Shown here one piece after another: positions 16,354 to 24,971 of a stretch of DNA of 45,772 nucleotides; position 1 is the stretch's first letter, and each line of letters begins with the position of its first letter. Source of the DNA: an uncultured Clostridia bacterium (lineage in GTDB: Bacteria; Bacillota; Clostridia; Christensenellales; CAG-917); contig CALVTS010000013.1 of the NCBI GenBank assembly GCA_944363035.1, positions 1 through 45,772 on the forward strand, in the 5' to 3' direction. Under the pieces are notes generated by a model, which was not told the origin of the DNA, did not search any database, and worked only from the letters and a program-made list of their open reading frames with translations. A program made the translations under genes and the position numbers.

Positions 16354-19300
16354 ATGAGAGCACTCAACTTTGTCATCGGGCTTATCGTAGGCATGATACT
16401 GCTCGTCGTCGCCGTCGTGGGCGCGATCATCGCCGCAGGCACTCTGGTGAGCGTCGGGCAGATCGAGAGCACCCTGGGCACCGACATCCTGGAAGACGAG
16501 AGTTCGGTCAATGACAAGACCATCCTGGAACTTGTGCAATCCGTCATCGACGACTTGCAGGATATGGACGGTCTCACCATCAACAAGCTGAAGACGGACT
16601 ACGGGCTCAAGATCCCCACCGAGATCAGCGGGATCGACATCTCCCCCGTCTTCGACTACCCGATAACCGAAGTGCCCGACCACCTCGGAGACATCGTCAA
16701 CAACATGACCCTCCGCGACGTGGGCGAGTTCCTCGACATGGACTTCGAGACGGAATATCCCGACCTCGGCATCTTGCAGGAAAATCTGGACAACAATGTG
16801 GATGAGGCTCTCGACAACCTCCTTTCGGCGATAGATGACGAGACCCTCAGCATCTACACCATAGGCAGAGATTTCGGGCTCTCCCTCGGCTCCAACGAGA
16901 TAGTGGATTCCCTCAGCCACACCCCCTTCTCCTCCTTTGCAAACGTGATGGACTATCTGTCCGTGGGCATGATAATGGACGCCGACCGCGACCTCTTTGT
17001 CGAGGACGGAGACGTCCCCGTCTACGTCGGCGAGGAGAGATATGTGGCGCTCTCTTCCTATGAGGTGCTCTCCTCTGCCGAGGGCGACATTGCCGAGACC
17101 TACATAGCGGGCGCGGACGAAAACGGGCTCATATACCGCGAGATGCGCTATATCCAGCTCGAGGACGGGAGCTTTGTCGCCGACAATTCCTGCTATTCCT
17201 CCTCCTTCGACCCCGACGAGGACCTGCGCACCTTCTACCGCCGCATACTCTACTCCCCCTATGAGGGCACGAGTCCCCCTGCAGACGCGGAATTCTTCGT
17301 GCCTGTCCTGCTCAACCGCTTCCTCGAAGACGAGGACGGCGGGTTCTCCCTCATGGACGGCGGGATGCTCTCCCTCAACGAGATCTATTACGACGAGGAC
17401 GGCGGCACCACCCTGAACGAAACCATACTGAACAACCCCGGGCTCATACGCTCGGGCGCGATCGATCTCTCCTCCCTCTCCCTCTACCTCGCGGACGAGC
17501 AGGAGAACGGAAGCGTCGTATTCCTCCCCGCCACCTCCTACGGCATAGCCGACGGCGTCGCGGACGAGGATACCCGCCTCGACGAGAGATACGACGGCTG
17601 GACCCGCGTGCACATCGGCTCGGCGGACGCCGCAATGCAGGTCATCGCCAACGAGACCATTTCTTCCGTGCCCGAAGCCATGGACAGGATAACCTCCCTC
17701 AGGCTCGGCGAAGTGCTCGAGATCACCGATGAGAGCGCGAAGATAATGATAACCTTGCAGAACACCCCCATCAACGAGATGGACACCGCCATCGACACGA
17801 TCACCCTCGGGGACGCGCTGGATGTGGACAAGGACTACTTCGATCCCGTCTCGGAAGCCGAGCTCGAAAACGGCGACACATTCTACGTATTCAACGAGCT
17901 CGGATATCCCGTTGCCAAGGAATACGGCACCGATCCCGTCGAGGATAAGATGTTTAGGCGCACGAGCGTGGGCGAGAGCAACGTCATCATGAAACAGCTC
18001 GCCTGGGTGCAGATACAAAATCTCTCCGCCGCCACGGACGAGATCATCGAGACCACTCTGCTCGCGGATCTCATCGACGTGGTGGAGTACACCTCCGTGC
18101 GCAACGCCACCCTCGGCGACGCAAATACGGACTGGTTCTTCGACCATGACGCGAACTATACCGTAGGCTCTGGCGCGGACGCAAAATACTACACCTTCGT
18201 CTACGACGGCCAGGGTCAGTATTATCTGTCCGACGTCCTCTATCTGGAGGTCGCCTCCGCTCAGCTCCAAGAGAGCGGCGAGACCGTATTCTGGAAATAC
18301 GAGAGCAACTCCGCCTACTCCTCGGTGGAAGAGGTGGAAGAACTCCTGCTCGCGCGAGACGGCGGCAAAAACATCTACTTCTTTATGGATGGCGCCTACA
18401 AACAGAATCCCGCCCTCGTGGCGTACTGCGTGGCGCAGATCGCCCTCAAAGACGAGTCCGCTCAGGAAAAGGCTCTCTCGGTGCTTCAGGGTTCCTTCTC
18501 CCGCGTGAGCGCCGCCGCCGATGAAGAGGGCGCTTTCTCGGCGCCCGCATACAAAAACGTATCCTCCGCGGCTGCGGCGGGCGGATTGTACGTGATGAGC
18601 GCGGATTACTCCTCCTTCGGAGATTATGAGCTCTACGACCCCGAGGACCTCACCCACCACGACGTTCCCCTCTTCTTCAAATACACCGACGGGTACTACC
18701 CCGCCTCCTCCGAAACGGAAGCGGACGGAAGCACGGAGAAGTTCTCCTTCAACTACGACCGTGGAGAGTTCGTCTCCCGCTCCGGCGAGGGCGCGACTTA
18801 TGTCAGACTCAACAAAAGGACGGACGGCGAACGTACGGGACTTTACTACTTCGCCCAGGTGGACTCCGACTTCATGGACGGCTACACCGTCTTCTCCAAG
18901 CGCGAGTGCGACTATGTATTCATCAGGAGCAACAACGGCGAATGGGTGAATGACGGCGGCGAATACGTCCTCTACGACCGCACCAACCCCGCGCACATGG
19001 GAGTTGACCGCTACACCCGCGAGATCGGCTACATCGGCAACGACGCGGCAAACGACGGCGGCAAGAGACTGCCTCAGCTTTCCGACCGCAAGATCGTCGT
19101 CCTCGAAGAAAAGAGCCCCACGATACTCCTCTCCCTCCTGCAAAAGAGGATCACCATCGGCAACATGAACGACGCCATCGCAGATCTCACGGTGGAGGAA
19201 CTGATGGAGATAGAGCCCGGCACCCTCTTCGACAACGAGAAACTGCGCACCGCGGCGATCGACGACGTGTCCGTCGTGGCGACGGAGATATTCAAGGAGA

Positions 19301-19461
19301 TGACCGTGGGCGAATTGCTCACCTACTCCAACGTCGCCGTGGACAGGGAGATCACCTACATCCTGCAAAGCGTGCGCATCCCCGACTTCTTCTCCTCGCT
19401 GGTGTTCAACCGCGACACCGCCACCATAGAAGTGGATATGTACGAGCTCTTCGGAGTTTGA
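16354..19461 (+). CDS. Large membrane-anchored protein with repeated short helical modules, unknown function
   Basis: 1035 residues, not recognised. GCGAGG precedes the ATG. One N-terminal membrane helix (about 5-30) without a cleavage site is followed by a very acidic extracytoplasmic part. A recurring motif looks like hydrophobic-T-(I/L/V)-(G/R/E)-(D/E)-hydrophobic-L: MTLRDVGEFLDMD near 121, SLRLGEVLEIT near 447, ITLGDALDVD near 482, TTLLADLIDVV near 565, LTVEELMEIE near 945 and MTVGELLTYS near 982. Between modules lie Tyr/Asp/Gly-rich stretches that alternate like beta repeats (YYTFVYDGQGQYYLSDV and similar). It is probably a surface or periplasm-like scaffold working with the CvpA-like protein encoded just upstream. 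Confidence 0.7.
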   Translation: MRALNFVIGLIVGMILLVVAVVGAIIAAGTLVSVGQIESTLGTDILEDESSVNDKTILELVQSVIDDLQDMDGLTINKLKTDYGLKIPTEISGIDISPVFDYPITEVPDHLGDIVNNMTLRDVGEFLDMDFETEYPDLGILQENLDNNVDEALDNLLSAIDDETLSIYTIGRDFGLSLGSNEIVDSLSHTPFSSFANVMDYLSVGMIMDADRDLFVEDGDVPVYVGEERYVALSSYEVLSSAEGDIAETYIAGADENGLIYREMRYIQLEDGSFVADNSCYSSSFDPDEDLRTFYRRILYSPYEGTSPPADAEFFVPVLLNRFLEDEDGGFSLMDGGMLSLNEIYYDEDGGTTLNETILNNPGLIRSGAIDLSSLSLYLADEQENGSVVFLPATSYGIADGVADEDTRLDERYDGWTRVHIGSADAAMQVIANETISSVPEAMDRITSLRLGEVLEITDESAKIMITLQNTPINEMDTAIDTITLGDALDVDKDYFDPVSEAELENGDTFYVFNELGYPVAKEYGTDPVEDKMFRRTSVGESNVIMKQLAWVQIQNLSAATDEIIETTLLADLIDVVEYTSVRNATLGDANTDWFFDHDANYTVGSGADAKYYTFVYDGQGQYYLSDVLYLEVASAQLQESGETVFWKYESNSAYSSVEEVEELLLARDGGKNIYFFMDGAYKQNPALVAYCVAQIALKDESAQEKALSVLQGSFSRVSAAADEEGAFSAPAYKNVSSAAAAGGLYVMSADYSSFGDYELYDPEDLTHHDVPLFFKYTDGYYPASSETEADGSTEKFSFNYDRGEFVSRSGEGATYVRLNKRTDGERTGLYYFAQVDSDFMDGYTVFSKRECDYVFIRSNNGEWVNDGGEYVLYDRTNPAHMGVDRYTREIGYIGNDAANDGGKRLPQLSDRKIVVLEEKSPTILLSLLQKRITIGNMNDAIADLTVEELMEIEPGTLFDNEKLRTAAIDDVSVVATEIFKEMTVGELLTYSNVAVDREITYILQSVRIPDFFSSLVFNRDTATIEVDMYELFGV

Positions 19462-19482
19462 CGTCAAAAACAGTCCGACAAC

Positions 19483-19510
19483 AAAAACGCCCGTTGATAC
19501 GGGCGTTTTT
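19483..19510. terminator. Bidirectional terminator
   Basis: AAAAACGCCCGT and ACGGGCGTTTTT form a 12-bp stem around TGAT. It serves the 1035-residue gene on the plus strand and the small membrane protein gene on the minus strand. Confidence 0.9.
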
Positions 19511-19546
19511 GATTTGTTATTGTCCTTTTTTGTTCGTTTGTCTTTT

Positions 19547-20008
19547 TTACGCACCCTCCACGGCGACCGCCACCGCAAAACATATCCACAGCACTACTAT
19601 GAACGCGCCCTCTGCGGGGATGGCGAGTTTTGTGTACGGGCAATCCCACCCTTTGTCCACGAAAGTGAACGCCAGCCTGGTGAAAAACACCGTATTCGCA
19701 AAGACGAGTCCGCCCACAAGGGAATAAAACGGATGTCCGAAGAGGAACGCCAACAGAGCCAGGAACAGCCCCAGCGCAAAGGATATCCCTCCGTAGTACA
19801 CCCTGATCTCCGTCTTGCCCGCGTTGTCTACGGGTTGGACGGAATAGTTCTTGCCGAATTTTATCGGGTTTGTGACAAACACCGCGGCGGTGCACAGGAA
19901 GTAGATCACAAGACCTATCGTGGCGATCGTCGCCGCTATGTTGTTTTCGATGATGAGTTTGAGCGCTTCGGCGCTCACCACCTGCGATGCGGACAAAATT
20001 GAGATCAT
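19547..20008 (-). CDS. Small membrane protein, unknown function
   Basis: 153 residues with four predicted helices (roughly 24-45, 70-90, 93-113, 130-150). AAAAGGAGGAG precedes the ATG. I do not recognise a family. The loop after helix 1 holds a short polar stretch (NPIKFGKNYSVQPVDNAGK). It is monocistronic, with its own promoter and a shared terminator. Confidence 0.65.
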   Translation of the reverse strand: MISILSASQVVSAEALKLIIENNIAATIATIGLVIYFLCTAAVFVTNPIKFGKNYSVQPVDNAGKTEIRVYYGGISFALGLFLALLAFLFGHPFYSLVGGLVFANTVFFTRLAFTFVDKGWDCPYTKLAIPAEGAFIVVLWICFAVAVAVEGA

Positions 20009-20033
20009 AAATCGAACTCCTCCTTTTTTCTCG

Positions 20034-20063
20034 ATTATATTTTGCCTCCCATCCTTTTGTCAA
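20034..20063 (-). promoter_or_regulatory. Promoter of the small membrane protein gene
   Basis: On the minus strand TTGACA (20063-20058), 18-base spacer, TATAAT (20039-20034). Confidence 0.75.
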
Positions 20064-20216
20064 TCCCCACTTCCCCCGCAACGCCCGCGTCTTGATAAAG
20101 GATATGGAAAAACGCCTTTTCGGCTTGCCGAAGGCGCGCAGAGCGCGCATGGGGGGAAAGTCCCCTCTCAGGCACAAAAAAACACCTCTTGCGAGGTTTT
20201 TTATGCGTTTTTCCCC

Positions 20217-20375
20217 AAACCGAGTGAAAGGGCGCAGATCGCGTTCTTTCAAATGCGAGGACGAGGGAGTTTACTTGTCGTAAATGACCGAAGTCCGAGA
20301 CATGAAGAAAGGGCGCTTATACACCCCACAAAATCTTCATTTTGCGGGGACCCCGTGCACCCTTTCACTCGGTTT
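20217..20375. mobile_element. 159-bp element with 16-bp terminal inverted repeats, copy 1
   Basis: The ends are AAACCGAGTGAAAGGG and CCCTTTCACTCGGTTT, perfect reverse complements. The inside holds a hairpin CCCCACAAAAT/ATTTTGCGGGG with one mismatch. By eye the sequence is identical to the copy at 20775-20933. It has no coding capacity. It could be a MITE-like element or a structured RNA gene. Confidence 0.6.
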
Positions 20376-20403
20376 GGCGCCTGTTGAGGGACTCGAACCC
20401 CCG
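20375..20403 (-). pseudogene. tRNA-Asn 3'-end fragment 1
   Basis: The reverse complement gives the T-arm, 3' acceptor strand and CCA of tRNA-Asn, identical to the functional gene over these bases; the rest of the tRNA is missing. This length is typical of an attachment-site core left by a tRNA-targeting integrase. Confidence 0.7.
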
Positions 20404-20774
20404 TAAGGAGCAAAGCGACGAATTGTCGGAACAACAAGTCATACATCCACTCCCGAGGCTCCGATCTCTGCCGATACCGCGTCAATTGCCTTGACAATAC
20501 GATTCGGTATTGCCTTCGGCAATTTCCTTGTCTCGACAAAGATCAAAACCTCAGGGCTCACACGCATCAATACTTTCTCTTTTTCTTGTTCGAAGCGGAT
20601 GTCCTCCTTGTTTTTCCGACTTAGCGATCGCTACACGAAGTGTCGATCGCGTCCAATGCAGGAGCAGTGTCGCTTCGGCTTGCCGAAGGCGCGCGAAGCG
20701 CGCATGGGGGGCGAAAGTCCACTCTCAGGCACAAAAAAAACACCTCTTGCGAGGTTTTTTATGCGTTTTTCCCC

Positions 20775-20933
20775 AAACCGAGTGAAAGGGCGCAGATCGC
20801 GTTCTTTCAAATGCGAGGACGAGGGAGTTTACTTGTCGTAAATGACCGAAGTCCGAGACATGAAGAAAGGGCGCTTATACACCCCACAAAATCTTCATTT
20901 TGCGGGGACCCCGTGCACCCTTTCACTCGGTTT
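20775..20933. mobile_element. 159-bp element with 16-bp terminal inverted repeats, copy 2
   Basis: Same length and, by eye, same sequence as the copy at 20217-20375, in the same position relative to the tRNA fragment. It arose by duplication of the whole unit, not by a second insertion. Confidence 0.6.
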
Positions 20934-20961
20934 GGCGCCTGTTGAGGGACTCGAACCCCCG
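20933..20961 (-). pseudogene. tRNA-Asn 3'-end fragment 2
   Basis: Second copy of the T-arm plus acceptor end, followed like the first by TAAGGAGCAAAGCGACG. Confidence 0.7.
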
Positions 20962-21089
20962 TAAGGAGCAAAGCGACGGAATAGCGATCGTTACATGAAG
21001 TGTCGATCGCGTCCAATGCGGGAGCAGTGTCGCTTCGGCTTGCCGAAGGCGCGCGGAGCGCGCATGGGGGAAAGTCCACTCTCAGGCAC

Positions 21090-21118
21090 AAAAAAAACAC
21101 CTCTTGTGAGGTGTTTTT
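21090..21118 (-). terminator. Terminator of tRNA-Asn
   Basis: On the minus strand ACACCTC and GAGGTGT around ACAA, followed by a run of seven or more T, immediately after the encoded CCA. Confidence 0.85.
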
Positions 21119-21194
21119 TGGCGCCTGTTGAGGGACTCGAACCCCCGACACTGCGGTTAACAGCCGCATGCTCTACCGGCTGAGCTAAACAGGC
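21119..21194 (-). tRNA. tRNA-Asn(GTT)
   Basis: The full cloverleaf can be drawn. Acceptor GCCTGTT pairs with AACAGGC; the D-arm is AGCTCAGCCGGTAGAGCA; the anticodon arm TGCGG-CTGTTAA-CCGCA places GTT in the loop; the T-arm is GGGGG-TTCGAGT-CCCTC. The discriminator is G and CCA is encoded. Confidence 0.97.
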
Positions 21195-21213
21195 AATTTC
21201 GGTACGCTTGATT

Positions 21214-21242
21214 ATAATAATATCCTCCCGCGAAAATGTCAA
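21214..21242 (-). promoter_or_regulatory. Promoter of tRNA-Asn
   Basis: On the minus strand TTGACA (21242-21237), 17-base spacer, TATTAT (21219-21214). Confidence 0.75.
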
Positions 21243-21278
21243 CGGTTTTGGACAATTTGTGAGGCGCGGCTTTTGATG

Positions 21279-22247
21279 TCAGACGATATGGAGCACGTCG
21301 AAGCTGAAGACTGCGGACACGATATATCCGAAAACCAAAGAAACGAGGAACATCGTGCCGAAGATCGCGAGGTTTTCCTTCCAGGCTTTTCTATCGCGGA
21401 ACAACACCGCAAAACCGATGCCCGCATTCATCAACAATCCGCCGAGAGTCGCGCCGAATCCGAGCCCTCCCATAAGATAGAGGTTGCTGATGACAACGGA
21501 TGACGCGCAGTTTGGGATCGCCCCCACCACAACGGCTAAAAGCGGGGCTACATAACGGTTGGAGGAAAGGAACGCCGTGAGCTCCGCCTCGCCGACAAAA
21601 TATATGATGACGCCGAAAACCACGTTCACGGCAAAGACGTAGAGGAATATTTTGAGGCTGTGTTCGAGGGGGTGCAGGACGTAGCGGTGTATCCTTTCTT
21701 TTTTGTTTTTTGCGGCTATCTCTCTTTCTTCGCCGCAGGGTTCGCCGCAATCGGAATGGTCGTGTTCGGAGAGTTCTGTTTTTTCTTCTATCGAATGTCC
21801 GCAACATCCGATGTGGACTTCGGGCGCGTGCTCGCACTCGGCGGCGTGCGCCTCCACCGCTCTTCTGTTTTTGACGCAGAAAAAGTCCGCCGCATACCCC
21901 ACCGCAAGCCCGATGACGAACTTGAACGCGAGGATGGGGAGGATATCCAAAGCCTTTTCTCCCGCCGCAAGAAAGATGGGCAACGCCTCGTCCGAGGTGG
22001 CAAGGTATACGCCGAGCAGAGTGCCCACGGTGATGTGTCTCTTTTGATAGAGATCCGTGGCGACCACGCTGAACCCGCATTGAGGGAAGAGCCCGACTGT
22101 CACCCCCACAAGGGGCGCGAGCCTCCCTTTCAGCTTCACCTTTCCCGCAAGGCCGCTCTCGAAAACGGCGACTATCACGTTTATGGGCAGAAGAAAAGCA
22201 AGTACGATGAGACTGTCAAGAAGGGCGTCGAGAAAAACCTCTCCCAT
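21279..22247 (-). CDS. Putative heavy-metal exporter / manganese-transporter-like permease (ArsP_2 type)
   Basis: 322 residues in two hydrophobic halves. Each half has a similar core: LFPQCGFSVVATDLY near 56 and AIPNCASSVVISNLY near 235, the paired Cys motifs of this permease family. The halves are joined by a soluble loop (about 130-185) very rich in His, Cys and Glu (HIGCCGHS, SEHDHSDCGEPC), likely to bind metal ions. The ATG overlaps the recF stop by one base (TGATG), with GGAGGTG inside recF as ribosome site, so it is translationally coupled to recF. The substrate metal is not known. Confidence 0.75.
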   Translation of the reverse strand: MGEVFLDALLDSLIVLAFLLPINVIVAVFESGLAGKVKLKGRLAPLVGVTVGLFPQCGFSVVATDLYQKRHITVGTLLGVYLATSDEALPIFLAAGEKALDILPILAFKFVIGLAVGYAADFFCVKNRRAVEAHAAECEHAPEVHIGCCGHSIEEKTELSEHDHSDCGEPCGEEREIAAKNKKERIHRYVLHPLEHSLKIFLYVFAVNVVFGVIIYFVGEAELTAFLSSNRYVAPLLAVVVGAIPNCASSVVISNLYLMGGLGFGATLGGLLMNAGIGFAVLFRDRKAWKENLAIFGTMFLVSLVFGYIVSAVFSFDVLHIV

Positions 22248-23338
22248 CAACGCAACACCTCCGCTTTGCCGTCTGACACCGCGATCATCCTGTCCGCGCC
22301 CTCGCCTTCGAACTCCGTGCAGGTGATGAGAGTCTGCGCTTTTTTGGCGATGCCGAGCAACACCTCTCTCCTGCCCTCGTCCAACTCGCTCAACACGTCG
22401 TCGAGAAGAAGGACGGGAGATTCTCCGCTCTCCTTTTCAAACAGCCCCACTTCGCCCAGTTTCATGGAAAGAGCTATTGTGCGCTGTTGTCCCTGAGAGG
22501 CAAACTTTCTGCCGTCCGCGCCGTTTATTTCTATCGAGATGTCATCGCGGTGAGGACCTATCGTAGAGAACCCCAACTGCTTGTCTTTTTCGCGAGCCTG
22601 TTCCAGCCTGTCGCAAAACTCGGCGCGGAGGGCGTCCTCGCTTTCTGCGGTGAAAGGAGTTTCATAAGAGAGCCTCAATTCTTCCTTTCCTCCGCTTATC
22701 TTTTTGTGCGCCTCGGAGGCGAGCTCGTTGAGAGCCTCGACATACTTTCTCCTCTTTTCCACAACGATTGCTCCGTACTCGGCAAGCTGTGCGTCCCAGA
22801 CTGACAACATATCGTCTACGCCGTTTGTTTTGTATGCGTCTTTGAGAAGATTATTTTTCTGTTTCAGCACTTTATTATAGCGAGAAAGCGCGATAAAATA
22901 GGTTTTTTGTTGTTGAGAGAGCCCTACGTCCAAAAATTTTCTGCGCTCGGACGGAGTCTCTTTCACGAGTTTCATCTCATCGGGGGAAAAGAAAACCACC
23001 CCGAGGATGCCGATGAGTTCGGCGGCTCTTTTCACGGGTATGCCGTCCGCCAACACCTTCTTTTTTCCGTTGTTTTCTATTTGCATGGCGATGGTGTGAC
23101 GGCGGAATTTTTTTTCTATCGTTAGTTTCACTCTCGCTTTTTCGGCGCCGAAGCGCACCATCTCTTTGTCTTTGGTGGTGCGAGGGGATCCGAACAACGA
23201 GGAGAGATAGACGCTTTCGAGGATGTTTGTCTTCCCTGCTCCGTTTTTTCCCGATATCACGTTGACCCCGTCCTTAAAGGTGAGGTCCAGCGTCTCGTAA
23301 TTTCGGAAATTTTCAAGTTTAAGGGAAATTATTTTCAT
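22247..23338 (-). CDS. recF: DNA replication and repair protein RecF
   Basis: 363 residues, normal length. SMC-like ATPase: N-terminal LENFRNYE, Walker A GKNGAGKTN near 30-38, signature SQGQQRTIALSMKL near 290, Walker B PVLLLDDVLSELD near 315. It helps load RecA at gapped DNA. In most Firmicutes recF follows dnaN in the dnaA operon; here it runs away from dnaA and heads a two-gene operon with a metal permease. Confidence 0.96.
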   Translation of the reverse strand: MKIISLKLENFRNYETLDLTFKDGVNVISGKNGAGKTNILESVYLSSLFGSPRTTKDKEMVRFGAEKARVKLTIEKKFRRHTIAMQIENNGKKKVLADGIPVKRAAELIGILGVVFFSPDEMKLVKETPSERRKFLDVGLSQQQKTYFIALSRYNKVLKQKNNLLKDAYKTNGVDDMLSVWDAQLAEYGAIVVEKRRKYVEALNELASEAHKKISGGKEELRLSYETPFTAESEDALRAEFCDRLEQAREKDKQLGFSTIGPHRDDISIEINGADGRKFASQGQQRTIALSMKLGEVGLFEKESGESPVLLLDDVLSELDEGRREVLLGIAKKAQTLITCTEFEGEGADRMIAVSDGKAEVLR

Positions 23339-23407
23339 TTTTTCTTCTTTTTTTCTCTTTTTTAGGTTTTGTTTTCGCGCCCTTTTGCGCTCCTTCTACA
23401 TCCTCTC

Positions 23408-23432
23408 AACGACATCTTGATGTCGTTTTTTA
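23408..23432 (+). terminator. Terminator-like hairpin upstream of dnaA
   Basis: AACGACAT and ATGTCGTT around CTTG, followed by TTTT. No plus-strand gene precedes it, so it may insulate dnaA from read-through or end a short RNA. Confidence 0.5.
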
Positions 23433-23447
23433 TTTTGCCTTTTCCGC

Positions 23448-23476
23448 TTGAAAAAAGCAAGCCTTTTAATTATAAT
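23448..23476 (+). promoter_or_regulatory. dnaA promoter, leaderless type
   Basis: TTGAAA (23448-23453), 17-base spacer, TATAAT (23471-23476). The ATG at 23484 is only 7 bases past the -10, so the predicted transcript starts at the start codon. No ribosome site is present. Confidence 0.75.
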
Positions 23477-23483
23477 ATCACCT

Positions 23484-24854
23484 ATGGTCGGAAAAGAAGA
23501 ATTTTGGGATGATGTAAAAAACGAACTCTCTAAAACCATGCAGACGATAAGCTACGATATGTGGATCGAGCCGCTCGAACCCGTCTGTTTCGTGGACAAT
23601 GTTTTTGTGCTTGCCGCAAAGACCGCTATCTCCAAAAAAACCATAGAAAGAAGCTATCTGGACCAAATAAAAGAGGTGGTCAATTCCCTCGATCCTTTTG
23701 TCACGGACGTGGAGGTCATCGTCAAAGAGCAGGAGGGGGAATATCTCAAGAAACAGAGCATCTCCCTTCCCGACAGAGGTCTCATCGTTGACGAGAAGCA
23801 CGTCAAAACTCCCGAAAAAAACAATCCTTTTCTGGAAAAATACACCTTTGACACCTTCGTCCAAGGCAAATCCAACGAATATGCTCTCGCCGCGGCAAAG
23901 ACCGTCGCGGAAAATCCGGGCGGAAAATACAATCCCCTCTTTATTTACAGCGGAGTGGGGCTCGGGAAGACCCACCTTTTGCACGCGATAGGGAATTATC
24001 TTTTCAAAAAGTCCCCTAAGACGAAAGTCGTCTACGCAAACTCCGAGACGATGATAAACGAGCTCATCAGCGTCATCCGCGGAGGAAAGAACGAGGACAG
24101 CAACAGATTCCGCGAAAAGTACCGTGCCTGCGACGTACTGATGATAGACGACATACAATTCCTCAGCGGGAAGGAAGCCACTCAGGAGGCTTTTTTCCAC
24201 ATCTTCAACGACCTCTATCAGGCAAACAAACAGATCATCATCACTTCCGACAGAGCCCCGAAAGACCTCCCTACCCTCGAAGAGCGTCTGCGCACGAGAT
24301 TTTCCTGGGGGCTTTCGGTCGATATCCAGCCTCCTAATATGGAGACCAGGGTCGCTATACTAAAAATGAAAGCCTCTCACGAGAAATTCAACCTCTCGGA
24401 TGAAGTGGCGGAGTTTATTGCAGAAAACGCGACGACCAACATCCGCGATATGGAGGGGCTCCTCAATAAGATTATCTTTTTCAGTTCTCTCGCAAACCGC
24501 GTCATCGACACGAAGGAGCTTGCTTACGACGCTCTGAGAGATTTTATCGACGAGAAGAAGGAAACTCTTGACGCAGAGGACATCATCTCCACCGTGAGCA
24601 GATATTTTTCCATCTCTCCCTCGGATATGTTCTCGAAAAAGAAGACGAAGAACATCGTGGAACCCCGCATGATCGCGATCTATCTCATCACGGATCTTCT
24701 CTCAATGCCCCTCATCTCGATAGGTCAGCTCTTCGGCGGGAGGGATCATACCACGATAATCCACGCAAGAGATAAGATAAGCGAGGAGATAAAGAGCAAT
24801 CCGAGGATAAAGATAATCGTTGCGGATCTAAAAAATATGCTCCTCAACAGATGA
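23484..24854 (+). CDS. dnaA: Chromosomal replication initiator DnaA
   Basis: 456 residues from ATG 23484; an earlier TTG in frame falls on the promoter. Domain I spans about 1-80 (FWDDVKNELSKTMQTISYDMWIEP). The AAA+ domain has Walker A SGVGLGKTH near 156, Walker B VLMIDDIQFL near 217, and LEERLRTRFSWGL. Domain IV carries the DNA-binding signature FGGRDHTTIIHA near 425. It binds TTATCCACA-type boxes and opens the origin. Convergent with dnaN and divergent from recF, an arrangement unlike the usual dnaA-dnaN-recF order. Confidence 0.98.
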   Translation: MVGKEEFWDDVKNELSKTMQTISYDMWIEPLEPVCFVDNVFVLAAKTAISKKTIERSYLDQIKEVVNSLDPFVTDVEVIVKEQEGEYLKKQSISLPDRGLIVDEKHVKTPEKNNPFLEKYTFDTFVQGKSNEYALAAAKTVAENPGGKYNPLFIYSGVGLGKTHLLHAIGNYLFKKSPKTKVVYANSETMINELISVIRGGKNEDSNRFREKYRACDVLMIDDIQFLSGKEATQEAFFHIFNDLYQANKQIIITSDRAPKDLPTLEERLRTRFSWGLSVDIQPPNMETRVAILKMKASHEKFNLSDEVAEFIAENATTNIRDMEGLLNKIIFFSSLANRVIDTKELAYDALRDFIDEKKETLDAEDIISTVSRYFSISPSDMFSKKKTKNIVEPRMIAIYLITDLLSMPLISIGQLFGGRDHTTIIHARDKISEEIKSNPRIKIIVADLKNMLLNR

Positions 24855-24897
24855 TCTCTTTCTTTTGTTGTTTTCTCTTATTTGATTTTAGATTATG

Positions 24898-24924
24898 AAA
24901 ACCCCCTCGTTTTGAGGGGGTTTT
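24898..24924. terminator. Bidirectional terminator between dnaA and dnaN
   Basis: AAAACCCCCTC and GAGGGGGTTTT form a strong stem with a GTTTT loop and a U-tract on both strands. Confidence 0.92.
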
Positions 24925-24971
24925 GTTTGTTTTTTTTATTTTGTCTTTCTTTTCCCTTACTTCTTTCTTTT

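Larger units (their letters stand above)
20119..21118. repeat. Three direct copies of a tRNA-Asn-downstream unit
   Basis: The segment beginning TTCGGCTTGCCGAAGG recurs at 20119, 20674 and 21034. Each copy continues through AAAGTCC(C/A)CTCTCAGGCAC, a CACCTCTTG(C/T)GAGG hairpin and then the last bases of tRNA-Asn. Copies 1 and 2 carry a 159-bp insert between the hairpin and the tRNA end; copy 3 does not and leads into the intact tRNA. Copies 2 and 3 are also preceded by a shared ~50-base segment (AGTGTCGATCGCGTCCAATG). No gene is seen between the copies. Confidence 0.8.

Noticed and set aside
20249..21242. Frames containing LLTGVRVPQQAP and SVGGSSPSTGA
   Set aside because: These are the well-known false ORFs that arise from translating tRNA genes and tRNA fragments.
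23339..23483. oriC in the recF-dnaA gap
   Set aside because: No DnaA box is present in these 145 bases; they hold a terminator-like hairpin and the dnaA promoter only.
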